A stretch of DNA of 32,848 bases from a virus, in IMG/VR virus record IMGVR_UViG_3300048837_000699, positions 1 through 32,848 of that record, one strand, 5' to 3'. The translations under genes were made by a program, and so were the position numbers. Within the stretch, counting starts at the first letter, position 1. Each line of letters opens with the position of its first letter. The notes below the pieces were generated by a model. The model searched no databases. It saw only the letters and a list, made by a program, of their open reading frames with translations, and was not told the origin of the DNA. This document shows, piece by piece, positions 8,196 through 16,599 of this stretch.

Positions 8196-8824
8196 GCCGG
8201 GTCTGGCTGCCGCTCAGCGAGCAGCACCTCGTCGAGATGATGACCACGGGCGCCGTCCGCGAGGTGAACGGGCGGTTGACCTACCAGTACCGAAAGCTCG
8301 AATACGCGATGAAGCACGTCAAGCAGCGCCGCAGCGCGGTCGACATCGGCGCCCATGTGGGCCTGTGGTCGATGCACCTGGCGGACCTGTTCGAGACCGT
8401 CTGGGCGTTTGAGCCGAACCCGGTGACCGCGGACATCTGGCCCTGGAACGTCCCGAACCCGAACGCCACGCTTGTGCGCTGTGCGCTCGGCAACCGCTCC
8501 GGCGCCGTCGGACTCGCGCTCCAAGAGGGACACACCGGGCATACGCGCATCGCCGGCGACGGGCCTTTCCCGATCGATACGCTCGACTCGTTCGACCTGA
8601 AGGACGTCGACCTGATCAAGATCGACGTCGAAGGCTACGAGCTCGACGTGGTGAAGGGCGCCGAGCAGACGCTGCGCCGCTGCCGGCCCGTGGTCGTCGT
8701 CGAGCAGAAGGGCGAGGACGGGCGGCTCGGCATGGAGCCGGACGGCGCGCTGCACTGGCTCGAGCGGCTCGGCATGCGCTCGGAGTTCTGCATCGGCGGC
8801 GATCACTTCATGGTCTGGGAATGA
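8093..8824 (+). CDS. FkbM family SAM-dependent methyltransferase
   Basis: This 243-residue protein has SAM-binding motif I as SAVDIGAHVGLWSMHLA (about residues 81-97), then FEPNP after strand 2, and the FkbM hallmark DLIKIDVEGYELDVVKGAE (about 176-194). FkbM enzymes methylate hydroxyl groups, often on sugars. Within this cassette the likely role is O-methylation of a glycan. The ATG at 8093 lies inside the end of the preceding transferase gene, and the stop overlaps the next ATG (ATGA). Confidence 0.85.
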   Translation: MANSAPSLHPRVVTDHAGNCSDRRGFGPPDSQLVGRVWLPLSEQHLVEMMTTGAVREVNGRLTYQYRKLEYAMKHVKQRRSAVDIGAHVGLWSMHLADLFETVWAFEPNPVTADIWPWNVPNPNATLVRCALGNRSGAVGLALQEGHTGHTRIAGDGPFPIDTLDSFDLKDVDLIKIDVEGYELDVVKGAEQTLRRCRPVVVVEQKGEDGRLGMEPDGALHWLERLGMRSEFCIGGDHFMVWE

Positions 8825-9531
8825 AGATCTACATCGGGTTCGATCCACGCGAGGAGCAAGCCTATCGGGTGGCGGAGTTCTCGCTGCGCCGGCATTCGAC
8901 CCGGCCCCTCGTGGTCACCCCGCTGGTGCTCGATAAGCTGCAGGCCTGCGGGCTGTCGCAGCGCCCGTACCGGATCCACCGCAACAGCCTCTGGGACGTG
9001 CTCTCGGACGCGCCGTGCTCGACGGAGTTCTCGAACAGCCGATTCCTTACACCGATCCTCGCGCAGACCGGCTGGGCGTTGTTCATCGACTGCGACATGC
9101 TGTTCCTCGGCGACGTCGCGCGCCTCTTTGCCCTGGCCGACCCGAAGTACGCGGTCATGTGCGTCAAGCACGACCACGCCGGCGACGAGGGCACGAAGAT
9201 GGACGGCTGCGAGCAGACCCGCTACCGGCGCAAGAACTGGTCCAGCGTGATGCTGTTCAACTGCGATCACCCGTCCAATCGCAGCCTGACGCTGCGCCTG
9301 GTCAACGACGTGCCGGGCCGCGACCTGCACCAGTTCTGCTGGCTGACGGATGCCGAGATCGGCGCGCTGCCGAACACCTGGAACTGGCTCGTCGGCGTGC
9401 AGCGGAAGCCGGCGGGCGTTCAGCTCGCGCACTACACGCTCGGCATGCCGTTCATGCCGGGATACGAACGGGCCGAGCACTCGGATCTGTGGTGGGCCGA
9501 GCAGCACCTGATGAAGGATCGCGTGGCGTGA
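8821..9531 (+). CDS. GT-A / GT8-like glycosyltransferase
   Basis: This 236-residue protein begins MKIYIGFDPREEQAYRVAEF, as in glycosyltransferases that act on cell-surface sugars, and has a clear DxD metal and nucleotide-sugar motif in ALFIDCDMLFLGD (about residues 88-100). A later segment KNWSSVMLFNCDH and the terminal LAHYTLGMPF fit GT8-like enzymes. It is expected to be a metal-dependent, retaining-type transferase; donor and acceptor are unknown. It starts by ATGA overlap with the methyltransferase and ends by GTGA overlap with the next tail gene, so it is transcribed with the structural genes. Confidence 0.75.
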   Translation: MKIYIGFDPREEQAYRVAEFSLRRHSTRPLVVTPLVLDKLQACGLSQRPYRIHRNSLWDVLSDAPCSTEFSNSRFLTPILAQTGWALFIDCDMLFLGDVARLFALADPKYAVMCVKHDHAGDEGTKMDGCEQTRYRRKNWSSVMLFNCDHPSNRSLTLRLVNDVPGRDLHQFCWLTDAEIGALPNTWNWLVGVQRKPAGVQLAHYTLGMPFMPGYERAEHSDLWWAEQHLMKDRVA

Positions 9532-10511
9532 GGACACTGCCAGTCGCATTGCAGGCTCACCTGCAGGGCGAGGTCACCACGCTCGCCGTCTGCTGGCGCA
9601 TCACCCGCCGCGACGGCGTGCTGATCCTCGGCACCGAGCACGACCAGGACGTGACCATCAGCGGCCTTGGCTCTCCGACGGTTCCCTACGCCGGCACCTA
9701 CGTCGCGCACGCCGGCATCACCGGCTCGGACGTGCGCTCGACCTCGGACATGAGCGTCGACAACATGGAGGTGACAGGCGCGATCAACCAGGGCGACCTG
9801 AGCCTGATCGACCTGTCGGCCGCGGACATCGAGGCGGGGCTCTTCGACGACGCCTCCGTCGTGCTGTTCATGGTGAACTGGCAGGCGCCAGACGACGGCC
9901 AGATCGTACTCAGGACCGGCAACATCGGCGAGATCCGCCGCACGGCCGAGGGCCAGTACCGCACCGAGCTGCGCGGCCTCGCCCAGCGCCTGACGCAGAA
10001 CATCGTCCGTACCTATGGCTCGAGCTGCGACGCGGAGCTCGGCGACACGCGCTGCGGCATCGACATCGACGCGCTCACGATCACCGGCACCGTGACGGCC
10101 GTGGACAGCAATCGCCAGTTCGCAGCCAGCCTCGCCTATGGCTCGCCGGCGATCGGTGCCGAGACCGGCTACTTCAACGGCGGGCTCGTCACCTGGACCT
10201 CGGGCGCGAACGACACCTTCAGCATGGAGGTGAAGCAGGATGCGTTCGGCAGCCCAGCCGACATCCTGCTGTACCTGCCGATGCCCTACGACATCGAGGT
10301 CGGCGACACGTTCACGATCCGCCCGGGCTGTGACAAGTCGGCGGCAATGTGCAAGGGCCGCTTCGCGAACCTCGTCAACTTCCGGGGCCACGGCGCGTGG
10401 GTGCCGGGCATGGGCGAGCTCGCGGCATTCGGCGGCCAGACGGCCGAGAAGAAGCCGCGGCCGGCGCGCTTCCTCAACTGGCCGCGCGACGTCGAATTCG
10501 AGGAACCATGA
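9528..10511 (+). CDS. DUF2163 (BR0599-like) tail-tip protein
   Basis: This 327-residue protein starts at the GTG overlapping the glycosyltransferase stop. It opens with LPVALQAHLQGEVTTLAVCW, matching the DUF2163 N-terminus. It has cysteines at CDAELGDTRCGIDI and at CDKSAAMCKGRFANLVNFRG, the latter being the conserved C-terminal motif of this family. In related phages and gene transfer agents this protein belongs to the tail hub or iron-sulfur tip complex; the clustered cysteines would allow metal binding. It is followed by NlpC/P60 and J-like genes in the usual order. Confidence 0.9.
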   Translation: MRTLPVALQAHLQGEVTTLAVCWRITRRDGVLILGTEHDQDVTISGLGSPTVPYAGTYVAHAGITGSDVRSTSDMSVDNMEVTGAINQGDLSLIDLSAADIEAGLFDDASVVLFMVNWQAPDDGQIVLRTGNIGEIRRTAEGQYRTELRGLAQRLTQNIVRTYGSSCDAELGDTRCGIDIDALTITGTVTAVDSNRQFAASLAYGSPAIGAETGYFNGGLVTWTSGANDTFSMEVKQDAFGSPADILLYLPMPYDIEVGDTFTIRPGCDKSAAMCKGRFANLVNFRGHGAWVPGMGELAAFGGQTAEKKPRPARFLNWPRDVEFEEP

Positions 10512-10912
10512 TCCCGGCGCGCGTCATCGACGAGGCCCGCGGCTGGGTCGGCGTGCCGTTTCGGCACCAGGGCCGGGACTACACCGGCATCGACTGCGTC
10601 GGGCTGCCGATCGTGGTCGGGCAGTCGCTCGGGATCTTCGACCAGCGACTCGACATCGCGAACTACGGCCGCCTGCCGACCGGCGAGCTCGTCGAGCGGC
10701 TGCGCGAGCACTGCCAGCCGATCCCGAAGGCCGTGCCCGGTGCGCTCGTCGTGATCGCCTGGACGAAGATCGCCGCGCACGTCGCCATCTTCACTGGCGA
10801 GACGCTGATCCACGCCTATGAGTCCGTGGGCCGCGTCGTCGAACACGGTTACCGCGGACGCTGGATCCGCATGACCCACAGCGCGTGGGCGCTGCCGGGC
10901 GTGGAGTACTGA
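10508..10912 (+). CDS. NlpC/P60 family tail-tip peptidase
   Basis: This 134-residue protein has the NlpC/P60 catalytic cysteine in YTGIDCVGL (Cys30) and the histidine in AAHVAIF (His91), with a third polar residue expected after it. Family members cut peptide bonds in peptidoglycan stems; as a tail component it should open the cell wall locally during DNA entry. The size is normal for the phage form (about 130-150 residues). It overlaps the DUF2163 stop and ends one base before the J-like gene. Confidence 0.88.
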   Translation: MIPARVIDEARGWVGVPFRHQGRDYTGIDCVGLPIVVGQSLGIFDQRLDIANYGRLPTGELVERLREHCQPIPKAVPGALVVIAWTKIAAHVAIFTGETLIHAYESVGRVVEHGYRGRWIRMTHSAWALPGVEY

Positions 10913-10913
10913 C

Positions 10914-13900
10914 TTGTCGAATTTCGGCCAGGCCGCACTGACGATCGGCGGAGCTGCGCTTGGCGTTGTGCTGCCTGGTGTCGGCTGGGCGATCGGCGCC
11001 ACCATCGGCAGCATGGCCGGCTCGGCGCTGTTTCCGACCGACCTCGGCACCGTCAGCGGCCCGCGCCTCAACGATCTCAACGTGCAGTCCTCGGCGGTCG
11101 GGGCACCGATCCCGATCGTCTATGGCACGTATGCGATTGCGGGAAACGTGATCTGGTCGAGCGGGATCATCGAGAAGGTCTCGCGGAAGAAACAGGGCGG
11201 CAAGGGCGGGCCCACCCAGACGACCAAGACCTATAGCTATTCGGTCAACTGCGCAGTCGGGGTATGTGAAGGACCAGTCGACGGGATCTCGCGGATCTGG
11301 GGCGATGCAAAGCTGCTGTACGACGCCCGCGAACAGCAGGCTGACGAGACGGAGGCGCAGTACCTCGATCGCCTCGCGGCCTCCGCTGCCTTCCTGGCCA
11401 ATTGTGAGATCTACACCGGCACCGAAGTCCAAGCCGAAGACCCGACGATCGAGAGCTTCGAGGGCGTCGGCAACGTCTCGGCATACCGCGGGCTGGTGTA
11501 CGTGGTGTTCTCGGAATTCCAGCTCGAGGATTTCGGCAACCGCGTCCCTAATTTCCGTTTCGAGGTCTCCACGCAGAACGCGCCGGCGTTGCAGATCTTC
11601 ACGACGAGCGGGACCTGGTACAAGCCGGCCGCCAGCGGCACGCTGACTGTAACCGCCATCGGCGCGGGCGGCGGCGGTGGATCCGGCGGCTGCGGCACTG
11701 CCGAATACATCATGGGCGGCCAGGGCGGCGGCGGTGGTGGCATTTCCATCGTCGACCTGGATCTTGCGACCTTGCCCGACACGGTCGAGGTGACTGTGGG
11801 CATCGGTGGGGCCGGTGGCGCCAGCATTACTGGACGCCAGAACTTCGCAAATGACGGTAGCGATGGTGGCGACAGCTCGTTCGGGGCATACGTCACGGGC
11901 GGTGGTGGTGGTGGTGGTGCGATGGGCGAGATCGGCGCCTATACGCTGCTCTACGCAAACGGCGGCACCGGGACGACGTCGACCGGCGGTCAGGGTCGCA
12001 GGCAAGGCGCTTCGGTTGGCTTCGACGGCGGCGGAAACGGCGACAACGTCCTCGGCGCCGGCGGTGGTGGTGGTGGTGGCAGCTGGGGCGGCACCCTCGG
12101 ATTCCCGCGTCGCGACGGCACCGCGGGAACGAGTGCACCCAGTGGCACGCCGGCGGGTGGCGCGGGCGGCCTGAGCAGTGACACGAATTCGGCAACGGCC
12201 GGCACGGCAGCTCCAGCGAATACTTCATACGGCGTTGGCGCTGGCGGTGGTGGCGGCGGACTCGGCGGCTACTTGCCGGTGCAGGCGCCTGACGCCCAGG
12301 GCAAGGATGGCGGCGCCGGCGGCCTGTACGGCGGCGGCGGCGGCGGCGGCGGCGGCGCGATGGACTATGGCCCACCGGAGAGCGTGAGCGGTGCCGGTGC
12401 AGTCGGAGCGAGCGGCCTCGTCATCGCGTACCTGGCCGCCGGGAACGAGGGCGCCTGTATCACCCTCGGGCAGATCGTATCGGACATCTGCCGGCGCGTT
12501 GGGCTGGCGGCCGAGCAGATCGACGTCTCCGACTTGACCGAATGCGTCGACGGCTACGTGATTACGCGGGTGATGAGTGCGCGCGACGCGATCTCGCCGT
12601 TGCGCTCCTATGGTTGGTTCGACTGTGTCGAATCGGACGGGATCCTGAAATGGCCCACCCGCGGTAAGACCGGGGTATTCGATTTCACCGCGGACGACCT
12701 CGCAGCGCACATCGCCGACGACAGCAGGCCATCGTCGGCCGAGATCGATCGCCAGCAGGAGGTGGAGCTGCCACGGCGCCTGCGCGTTCACTACGCCCAG
12801 ACCCTGCAGAACTATGAGCCGGGCGAGCAGAGCGCCTCGCGGCTGACCGCGGGTGACGTCGAAGTGCGCGACATGGAGATTGCGGTCGCCATGAGCGACA
12901 CAAAGGGCGCGCGCATTGCGGACGTCGTGCTCTACGACCTCTGGGTGTCTCGCAACCGGATCCGAGCGATCGTCGACCACTCCTGGCTCGACCTCGAGCC
13001 CGCGGATGCTGGCACGATGCCGCTCGACGGCCGCCAGGAGCGGGTCCGGATCACAAACATCGACCATTCGCTGCCGGGTCTGCTGCGGCTCGATTTGGTC
13101 CGTGATGACGACGGCGTCTATCAGTCGTATGCGCTCGGCGCGCCGGCGGCCTACGCGGGCACCGGTGGCGCATCGATCCCCACTCCGGGCACGGCCGAGC
13201 TCGTCCTGCTCGATCTGCCGCTGCTGCGCGACGCCGACAACGACGCCGGCTACTACGCGGCCGTGCACTCGATCGGCGGTACGAACTGGGCCGGGGCCGC
13301 GCTCTATCGCTCGCCCGACGGCGGTTCGACGTACGAAGAAGTCGCCGTGACGTCCGAGGAGGCCTCGGTCGGCCGCCTGGTCTCGGCGCTCGATGCGGGC
13401 CCGACCACGATCATCGATGAGGGCAACGAGCTCTTCGTCGACATGGACTCCGGCGAGCTCGAATCGGTCTCCGAGGCGTCACTCCTGGCGGGCCTGAATG
13501 CCGCGGCGATCGGCGCCGACGGTCGGTGGGAGATCATCCAGTTCCGCGACGCCGTGATCTCGGGGAGCCCGAACAGCTGGCAACTCACGGGCCTGCTGCG
13601 CGGGCGCCGTGGCACCGAGTGGGCGGTCGGCACCAGCCAGGCGGGTGATAAGTTCGTGCTGCTCGACTCAGCCCTCATGCGCGTGCCGATGAACATCGCG
13701 GCGATCGGCGTCGAGCGGCCGCACAAGGGCGTGCTGGTCGGCACCAGCCTCGAGGCAACGTCGGCAGCCGATTTCACCGGCAACGCCGTCGCGCTCGAGC
13801 CGTTCGCCCCGGTTTCGGTCGAGGGCGCCTGGAGCGGTGGCGACCTGGTCATCACCTGGCTGCGTCGCGGACGCATCGGCCAGGAGCTGCCGAGTGGTTC

Positions 13901-14120
13901 CGATATCCCGCTTTCTGAGGAAACCGAGGCGTACGAGGTCGACATCCTCGACGGCCTCACCGTCGTACGCACGCTCAGCAGCTCGACGCCGACGGCAACC
14001 TACACCGCCGCACAGATGGCCGCCGACTTCGGCAGCCCGACACCCGCGTCGATCGACGTTCGTATCTACCAGCTCTCGGCCGTCGTCGGTCGGGGCTATG
14101 CCGCCGAGGCCACGCTATGA
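10914..14120 (+). CDS. J-like tail-tip / host specificity protein with polyglycine insertion
   Basis: This 1068-residue protein begins at a TTG one base after the peptidase stop. Residues 1-220 have a hydrophobic Gly/Ala-rich start and the segment VGAPIPIVYGTYAIAGNVIW, typical of tail proteins at this locus in phages and gene transfer agents. Residues about 228-508 are a glycine-rich domain (separate entry). Residues about 520-760 resume the hub fold, including VRITNIDHSLPGLLRLDLVR, and the C-terminus has Ig/FN3-like strands. It should form the central tip and contact the receptor. The function is inferred from place, length and architecture. Confidence 0.85.
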   Translation: MSNFGQAALTIGGAALGVVLPGVGWAIGATIGSMAGSALFPTDLGTVSGPRLNDLNVQSSAVGAPIPIVYGTYAIAGNVIWSSGIIEKVSRKKQGGKGGPTQTTKTYSYSVNCAVGVCEGPVDGISRIWGDAKLLYDAREQQADETEAQYLDRLAASAAFLANCEIYTGTEVQAEDPTIESFEGVGNVSAYRGLVYVVFSEFQLEDFGNRVPNFRFEVSTQNAPALQIFTTSGTWYKPAASGTLTVTAIGAGGGGGSGGCGTAEYIMGGQGGGGGGISIVDLDLATLPDTVEVTVGIGGAGGASITGRQNFANDGSDGGDSSFGAYVTGGGGGGGAMGEIGAYTLLYANGGTGTTSTGGQGRRQGASVGFDGGGNGDNVLGAGGGGGGGSWGGTLGFPRRDGTAGTSAPSGTPAGGAGGLSSDTNSATAGTAAPANTSYGVGAGGGGGGLGGYLPVQAPDAQGKDGGAGGLYGGGGGGGGGAMDYGPPESVSGAGAVGASGLVIAYLAAGNEGACITLGQIVSDICRRVGLAAEQIDVSDLTECVDGYVITRVMSARDAISPLRSYGWFDCVESDGILKWPTRGKTGVFDFTADDLAAHIADDSRPSSAEIDRQQEVELPRRLRVHYAQTLQNYEPGEQSASRLTAGDVEVRDMEIAVAMSDTKGARIADVVLYDLWVSRNRIRAIVDHSWLDLEPADAGTMPLDGRQERVRITNIDHSLPGLLRLDLVRDDDGVYQSYALGAPAAYAGTGGASIPTPGTAELVLLDLPLLRDADNDAGYYAAVHSIGGTNWAGAALYRSPDGGSTYEEVAVTSEEASVGRLVSALDAGPTTIIDEGNELFVDMDSGELESVSEASLLAGLNAAAIGADGRWEIIQFRDAVISGSPNSWQLTGLLRGRRGTEWAVGTSQAGDKFVLLDSALMRVPMNIAAIGVERPHKGVLVGTSLEATSAADFTGNAVALEPFAPVSVEGAWSGGDLVITWLRRGRIGQELPSGSDIPLSEETEAYEVDILDGLTVVRTLSSSTPTATYTAAQMAADFGSPTPASIDVRIYQLSAVVGRGYAAEATL
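11594..12437 (+). repeat. Polyglycine-rich domain with in-frame triplet microsatellites
   Basis: This stretch codes for about residues 228-508 of the J-like protein. It starts at FTTSGTWYKPAASG, the known entry to Gly-rich tail-fibre domains, and ends at GLVIAYLA. In between are six or more runs of five to nine glycines separated by variable segments. At DNA level there are pure triplet runs: six GGT units at 11901-11918, five at 12063-12077 and nine GGC units at about 12331-12357. The domain resembles polyglycine adhesin tips such as T-even gp38 in composition only. Confidence 0.75.
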
Positions 14121-15337
14121 CCACGCCGAACCTGTTGCTGTCGGAACTTTCTGCGAGCCAGGCGCAGCCCCACCTGACCGTGAATTCAGCACTGCGCCGG
14201 ATCGATGCGGCGGTGCAGCTGTCGGTGACCTCGATCACCAACACCCCGCCAGGCTCGCCGACGGACGGAGATCGTTACATCGTCGGCACTGTGCCGTCGG
14301 GCGTCTGGGTCGGCCATGAGGACGAGATCGCGGTCTATGTCGGCACGGCCTGGGCATTCCTCGCGCCGGCCATCGGCTGGCTCGCGTATGTGCGGGCGGC
14401 CGCAGAATTCTATGTCTACGGCACTGGCTCACCGATTGGTTGGGAAGTGTTCACGCCCGGCGGGACGGGGTCGTCTGATCCGTTGACGCTCGCGGACCGA
14501 GCGCAGCCCGCCAGCCCCAGCGCCGCAAGCGCCCTGATTTACAGCCACGACGTCGGCAACGTCGGCGTACCGATGTTACTCATGCCACTCGCCGACCCGC
14601 TGCCGCTCACGCTCTTCGGCGGCCTGCTCAAGAAGTGGTCACTGATCGGGGACGGATCTCAAGCGGATCTTCTTCATTATTCCAACCCAACATTCAGCGG
14701 CTCGACAAGCGGCGTTTCGGTGTCGATGACCGGATCAAATCTTCTGCAGTTTCATCCGCATCAGTCAACAGCCACGTCCGCCTCGACGAATCAGGTCGCC
14801 GGAGTCCGCTGGACAGGTTCGAACAGCCTCGGTTTTTATCGAAACTACACCACCAACGCCAACGTGGGCGGAGGATATTTCCACTTCCGCTTCGCGTACG
14901 AGAACGCCCTTTCAACCGGGAAGCTCGCGGTCGGACTGGTCTCGACGACGGCCACGGTCGGCATGGGCTCAGGCGTGGATCCGAGCGCGCAGGTGAACTG
15001 CATCATGCTGGGCGCGGACGAGGGCGACACCAACCTGCAGTTCATGCACAACGACGGCACCGGCACCTGCACGAAGGTGGACTTGGGCGTCGCGAAGACC
15101 GCACTCAGCAGCAGCCTGCTCGATCTCTATATCCTGCTCGACCGCAACGGCAACGCGAAGATCTCGCTGCACAATCTCGAGAACGGGAACAAGTACAGCG
15201 CGGACATCACGACCGACCTCCCGGCGGACAACACCCTCATGTACCCGAAGATGTTCACCGGGAATGGCGCGACCGCGACCGCAGTGACGATGCGCATGTA
15301 TGGCTTTACTGCGCTCGACCAGATCGGCGCGCTCTAA
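14117..15337 (+). CDS. DUF2793 tail fibre / receptor-binding protein
   Basis: This 406-residue protein starts by ATGA overlap with the J-like gene. The first 120 residues match DUF2793: TPNLLLSELSASQAQPHLTV, then PPGSPTDGDRYIVG and GTAWAFLAPAIGWLAYV. This domain usually anchors a fibre or adhesin to the tail tip. The rest (about 150-406) is strand-rich with no recognised enzyme motif and ends in MRMYGFTALDQIGAL; it is the likely variable receptor-binding part. DNA at about 14640-14900 is less GC-rich than the anchor, suggesting domain exchange. Confidence 0.8.
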   Translation: MTTPNLLLSELSASQAQPHLTVNSALRRIDAAVQLSVTSITNTPPGSPTDGDRYIVGTVPSGVWVGHEDEIAVYVGTAWAFLAPAIGWLAYVRAAAEFYVYGTGSPIGWEVFTPGGTGSSDPLTLADRAQPASPSAASALIYSHDVGNVGVPMLLMPLADPLPLTLFGGLLKKWSLIGDGSQADLLHYSNPTFSGSTSGVSVSMTGSNLLQFHPHQSTATSASTNQVAGVRWTGSNSLGFYRNYTTNANVGGGYFHFRFAYENALSTGKLAVGLVSTTATVGMGSGVDPSAQVNCIMLGADEGDTNLQFMHNDGTGTCTKVDLGVAKTALSSSLLDLYILLDRNGNAKISLHNLENGNKYSADITTDLPADNTLMYPKMFTGNGATATAVTMRMYGFTALDQIGAL

Positions 15338-15495
15338 TGGTGCCAGCGACCGAGATCATCGCCCGCACCTACGCAGACGTTCTCCCCGGCAGATTCGCGA
15401 GCCTCGAGGCCACCGTGCTCCTGGTCGCGATCGGACTGCAGGAATCGCGCTTCAAGTACCGCCAGCAGATCGGCGGGCCGGCGCGCAGACCTTAG
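15337..15495 (+). pseudogene. 5' remnant of a phage protein cut by the HNH insertion
   Basis: The ATG overlaps the fibre gene stop (TAATG). The 52-residue product contains LLVAIGLQESRFKYRQQIGG followed by PAR. From memory this is the N-terminus of a longer phage protein that normally continues GFWQFE and has a transglycosylase-like look. Here it reads PARRP and stops at 15493-15495, exactly where the convergent HNH gene ends. No later part of the gene is seen before the endolysin at 16079, so the 3' part is lost or was moved. A short peptide may still be made. Confidence 0.65.
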
Positions 15496-16052
15496 CGCCA
15501 GGTGTTGCCCTTGGAGATGTGCCAGACGGACATGTACGGCACGCCAACGGCCGCTGCGACGTCCTTGACTCGGGCACCTCCGGCTAGCCGCTTCTTGATC
15601 TCCGCGGCCTGTTCAGCGGTGCAGCGAGCATTGCTGCGGCGCCGTGAGTTCTCAGCGTGCGGCAGGAACCGGCAGTTCCACGGGGCGTATGGACCATCGA
15701 TGTCGATGCGGTCAATTTCCAGGCCCGGGCGGTAGCCGTTCTTGCGGGCCCACTCGACGAATGCGGCCGGATCGTTGGCCCACTCGTCGCAGACCTTCAC
15801 ACCCTTGCCGCCGTAGTACTCATAATGCGAGGCGCTCGGGTAGTCGCAGCGGATCTGGATGCCTTTTAGGAGGCGGTATAACGGGTGCTTCGACAGACCA
15901 TGAGTTCTGCGCCGCACCGCTGAGCATGCCGGACACGGTTTGCCCAACTTCCGTCTGTCTTGAATCCGAACCTTTCCGCAGTCCGGGCACACGCACTCGA
16001 AGAGCGGCGTGTGATTCGACGAACGGGCGACGACTGGCGGTAGCTGATCCAT
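15492..16052 (-). CDS. HNH-type homing endonuclease with C-terminal HTH, antisense in lysis region
   Basis: The ATG at 16052 (codon 13 of the longest frame, which opens with TTG at 16088) gives about 186 residues. N-terminal CVCPDCGK and CPACSAVRR pairs suggest zinc binding. The core YRLLKGIQIRCDYPSASHYE, YYGGKGVKVCDEW and GLEIDRIDIDGPYAPWNCRF is typical of phage HNH proteins of this type. The C-terminus (TAEQAAEIKKRLAGGARVKD and a VPYMSVWHI helix) is a helix-turn-helix like those that place homing enzymes on DNA. It is the only minus-strand gene in the late operon, and its end abuts the truncated gene. Confidence 0.82.
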   Translation of the reverse strand: MDQLPPVVARSSNHTPLFECVCPDCGKVRIQDRRKLGKPCPACSAVRRRTHGLSKHPLYRLLKGIQIRCDYPSASHYEYYGGKGVKVCDEWANDPAAFVEWARKNGYRPGLEIDRIDIDGPYAPWNCRFLPHAENSRRRSNARCTAEQAAEIKKRLAGGARVKDVAAAVGVPYMSVWHISKGNTWR

Positions 16053-16078
16053 ATGTCCGCTTCCAATTCGACCGACCC

Positions 16079-16591
16079 ATGATACCAACCATCAACAGCA
16101 TCCTCGACGAGATCCTGCGTCGAGAGGGTGGCTATGTGGACCACGCCGCCGATCGCGGCGGGTGCACGAACTTCGGCATAACCCGCGCCGCGCTCGCCAC
16201 GTACCGCCAGCGCCCGGTGACCTGCGACGACGTTCGATCACTCACCCGCGAGGAGGCGCGGCGGATCTACTGGAGCCAGTACATCACCTCGCCGGGGCTG
16301 GACCGGATCCGCGACCCCTACGTGCTGGCGCTCGCCGTCGACTGCTCGGTGAACCACGGGCCGGTGCGGGCCGTGAAGTGGCTGCAGGAGATCGTCGGTG
16401 TGAAGGTCGACGGCAAGCTCGGGCCGATCTCCGAGATGGCCATCAGCTCGATGGAGCCCGTGCGGCTGTACCAGAAACTGCTCGCCCGCCGGGTCGTGTT
16501 CTACGGCGAGATCGTCAACCGCGACCGCAGCCAGGCGGCGTTCATTCTCGGCTGGCTCCGGCGAGCGGCTGAGTTCATCGAGACCCCGTAG
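16079..16591 (+). CDS. Endolysin, GH108-type N-acetylmuramidase
   Basis: This 170-residue protein has the GH108 signature EGGYVDHAADRGGCTNFGIT at residues 16-35, with Glu16 as the expected catalytic acid. It also has a C-terminal PG_binding_3-like region (about 110-165) containing VKVDGKLGPI. It should cut the glycan strands of peptidoglycan at lysis. No signal peptide is seen, so it needs the holin downstream. The length is normal for the family. The start lies 26 bases from the antisense HNH start, so the insertion may have changed its upstream control. Confidence 0.9.
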   Translation: MIPTINSILDEILRREGGYVDHAADRGGCTNFGITRAALATYRQRPVTCDDVRSLTREEARRIYWSQYITSPGLDRIRDPYVLALAVDCSVNHGPVRAVKWLQEIVGVKVDGKLGPISEMAISSMEPVRLYQKLLARRVVFYGEIVNRDRSQAAFILGWLRRAAEFIETP

Positions 16592-16599
16592 GAGGGACC

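Noticed and set aside
11893-12375. Minus-strand frame rich in His and Arg
   Set aside because: It is the antisense of the polyglycine coding repeats.
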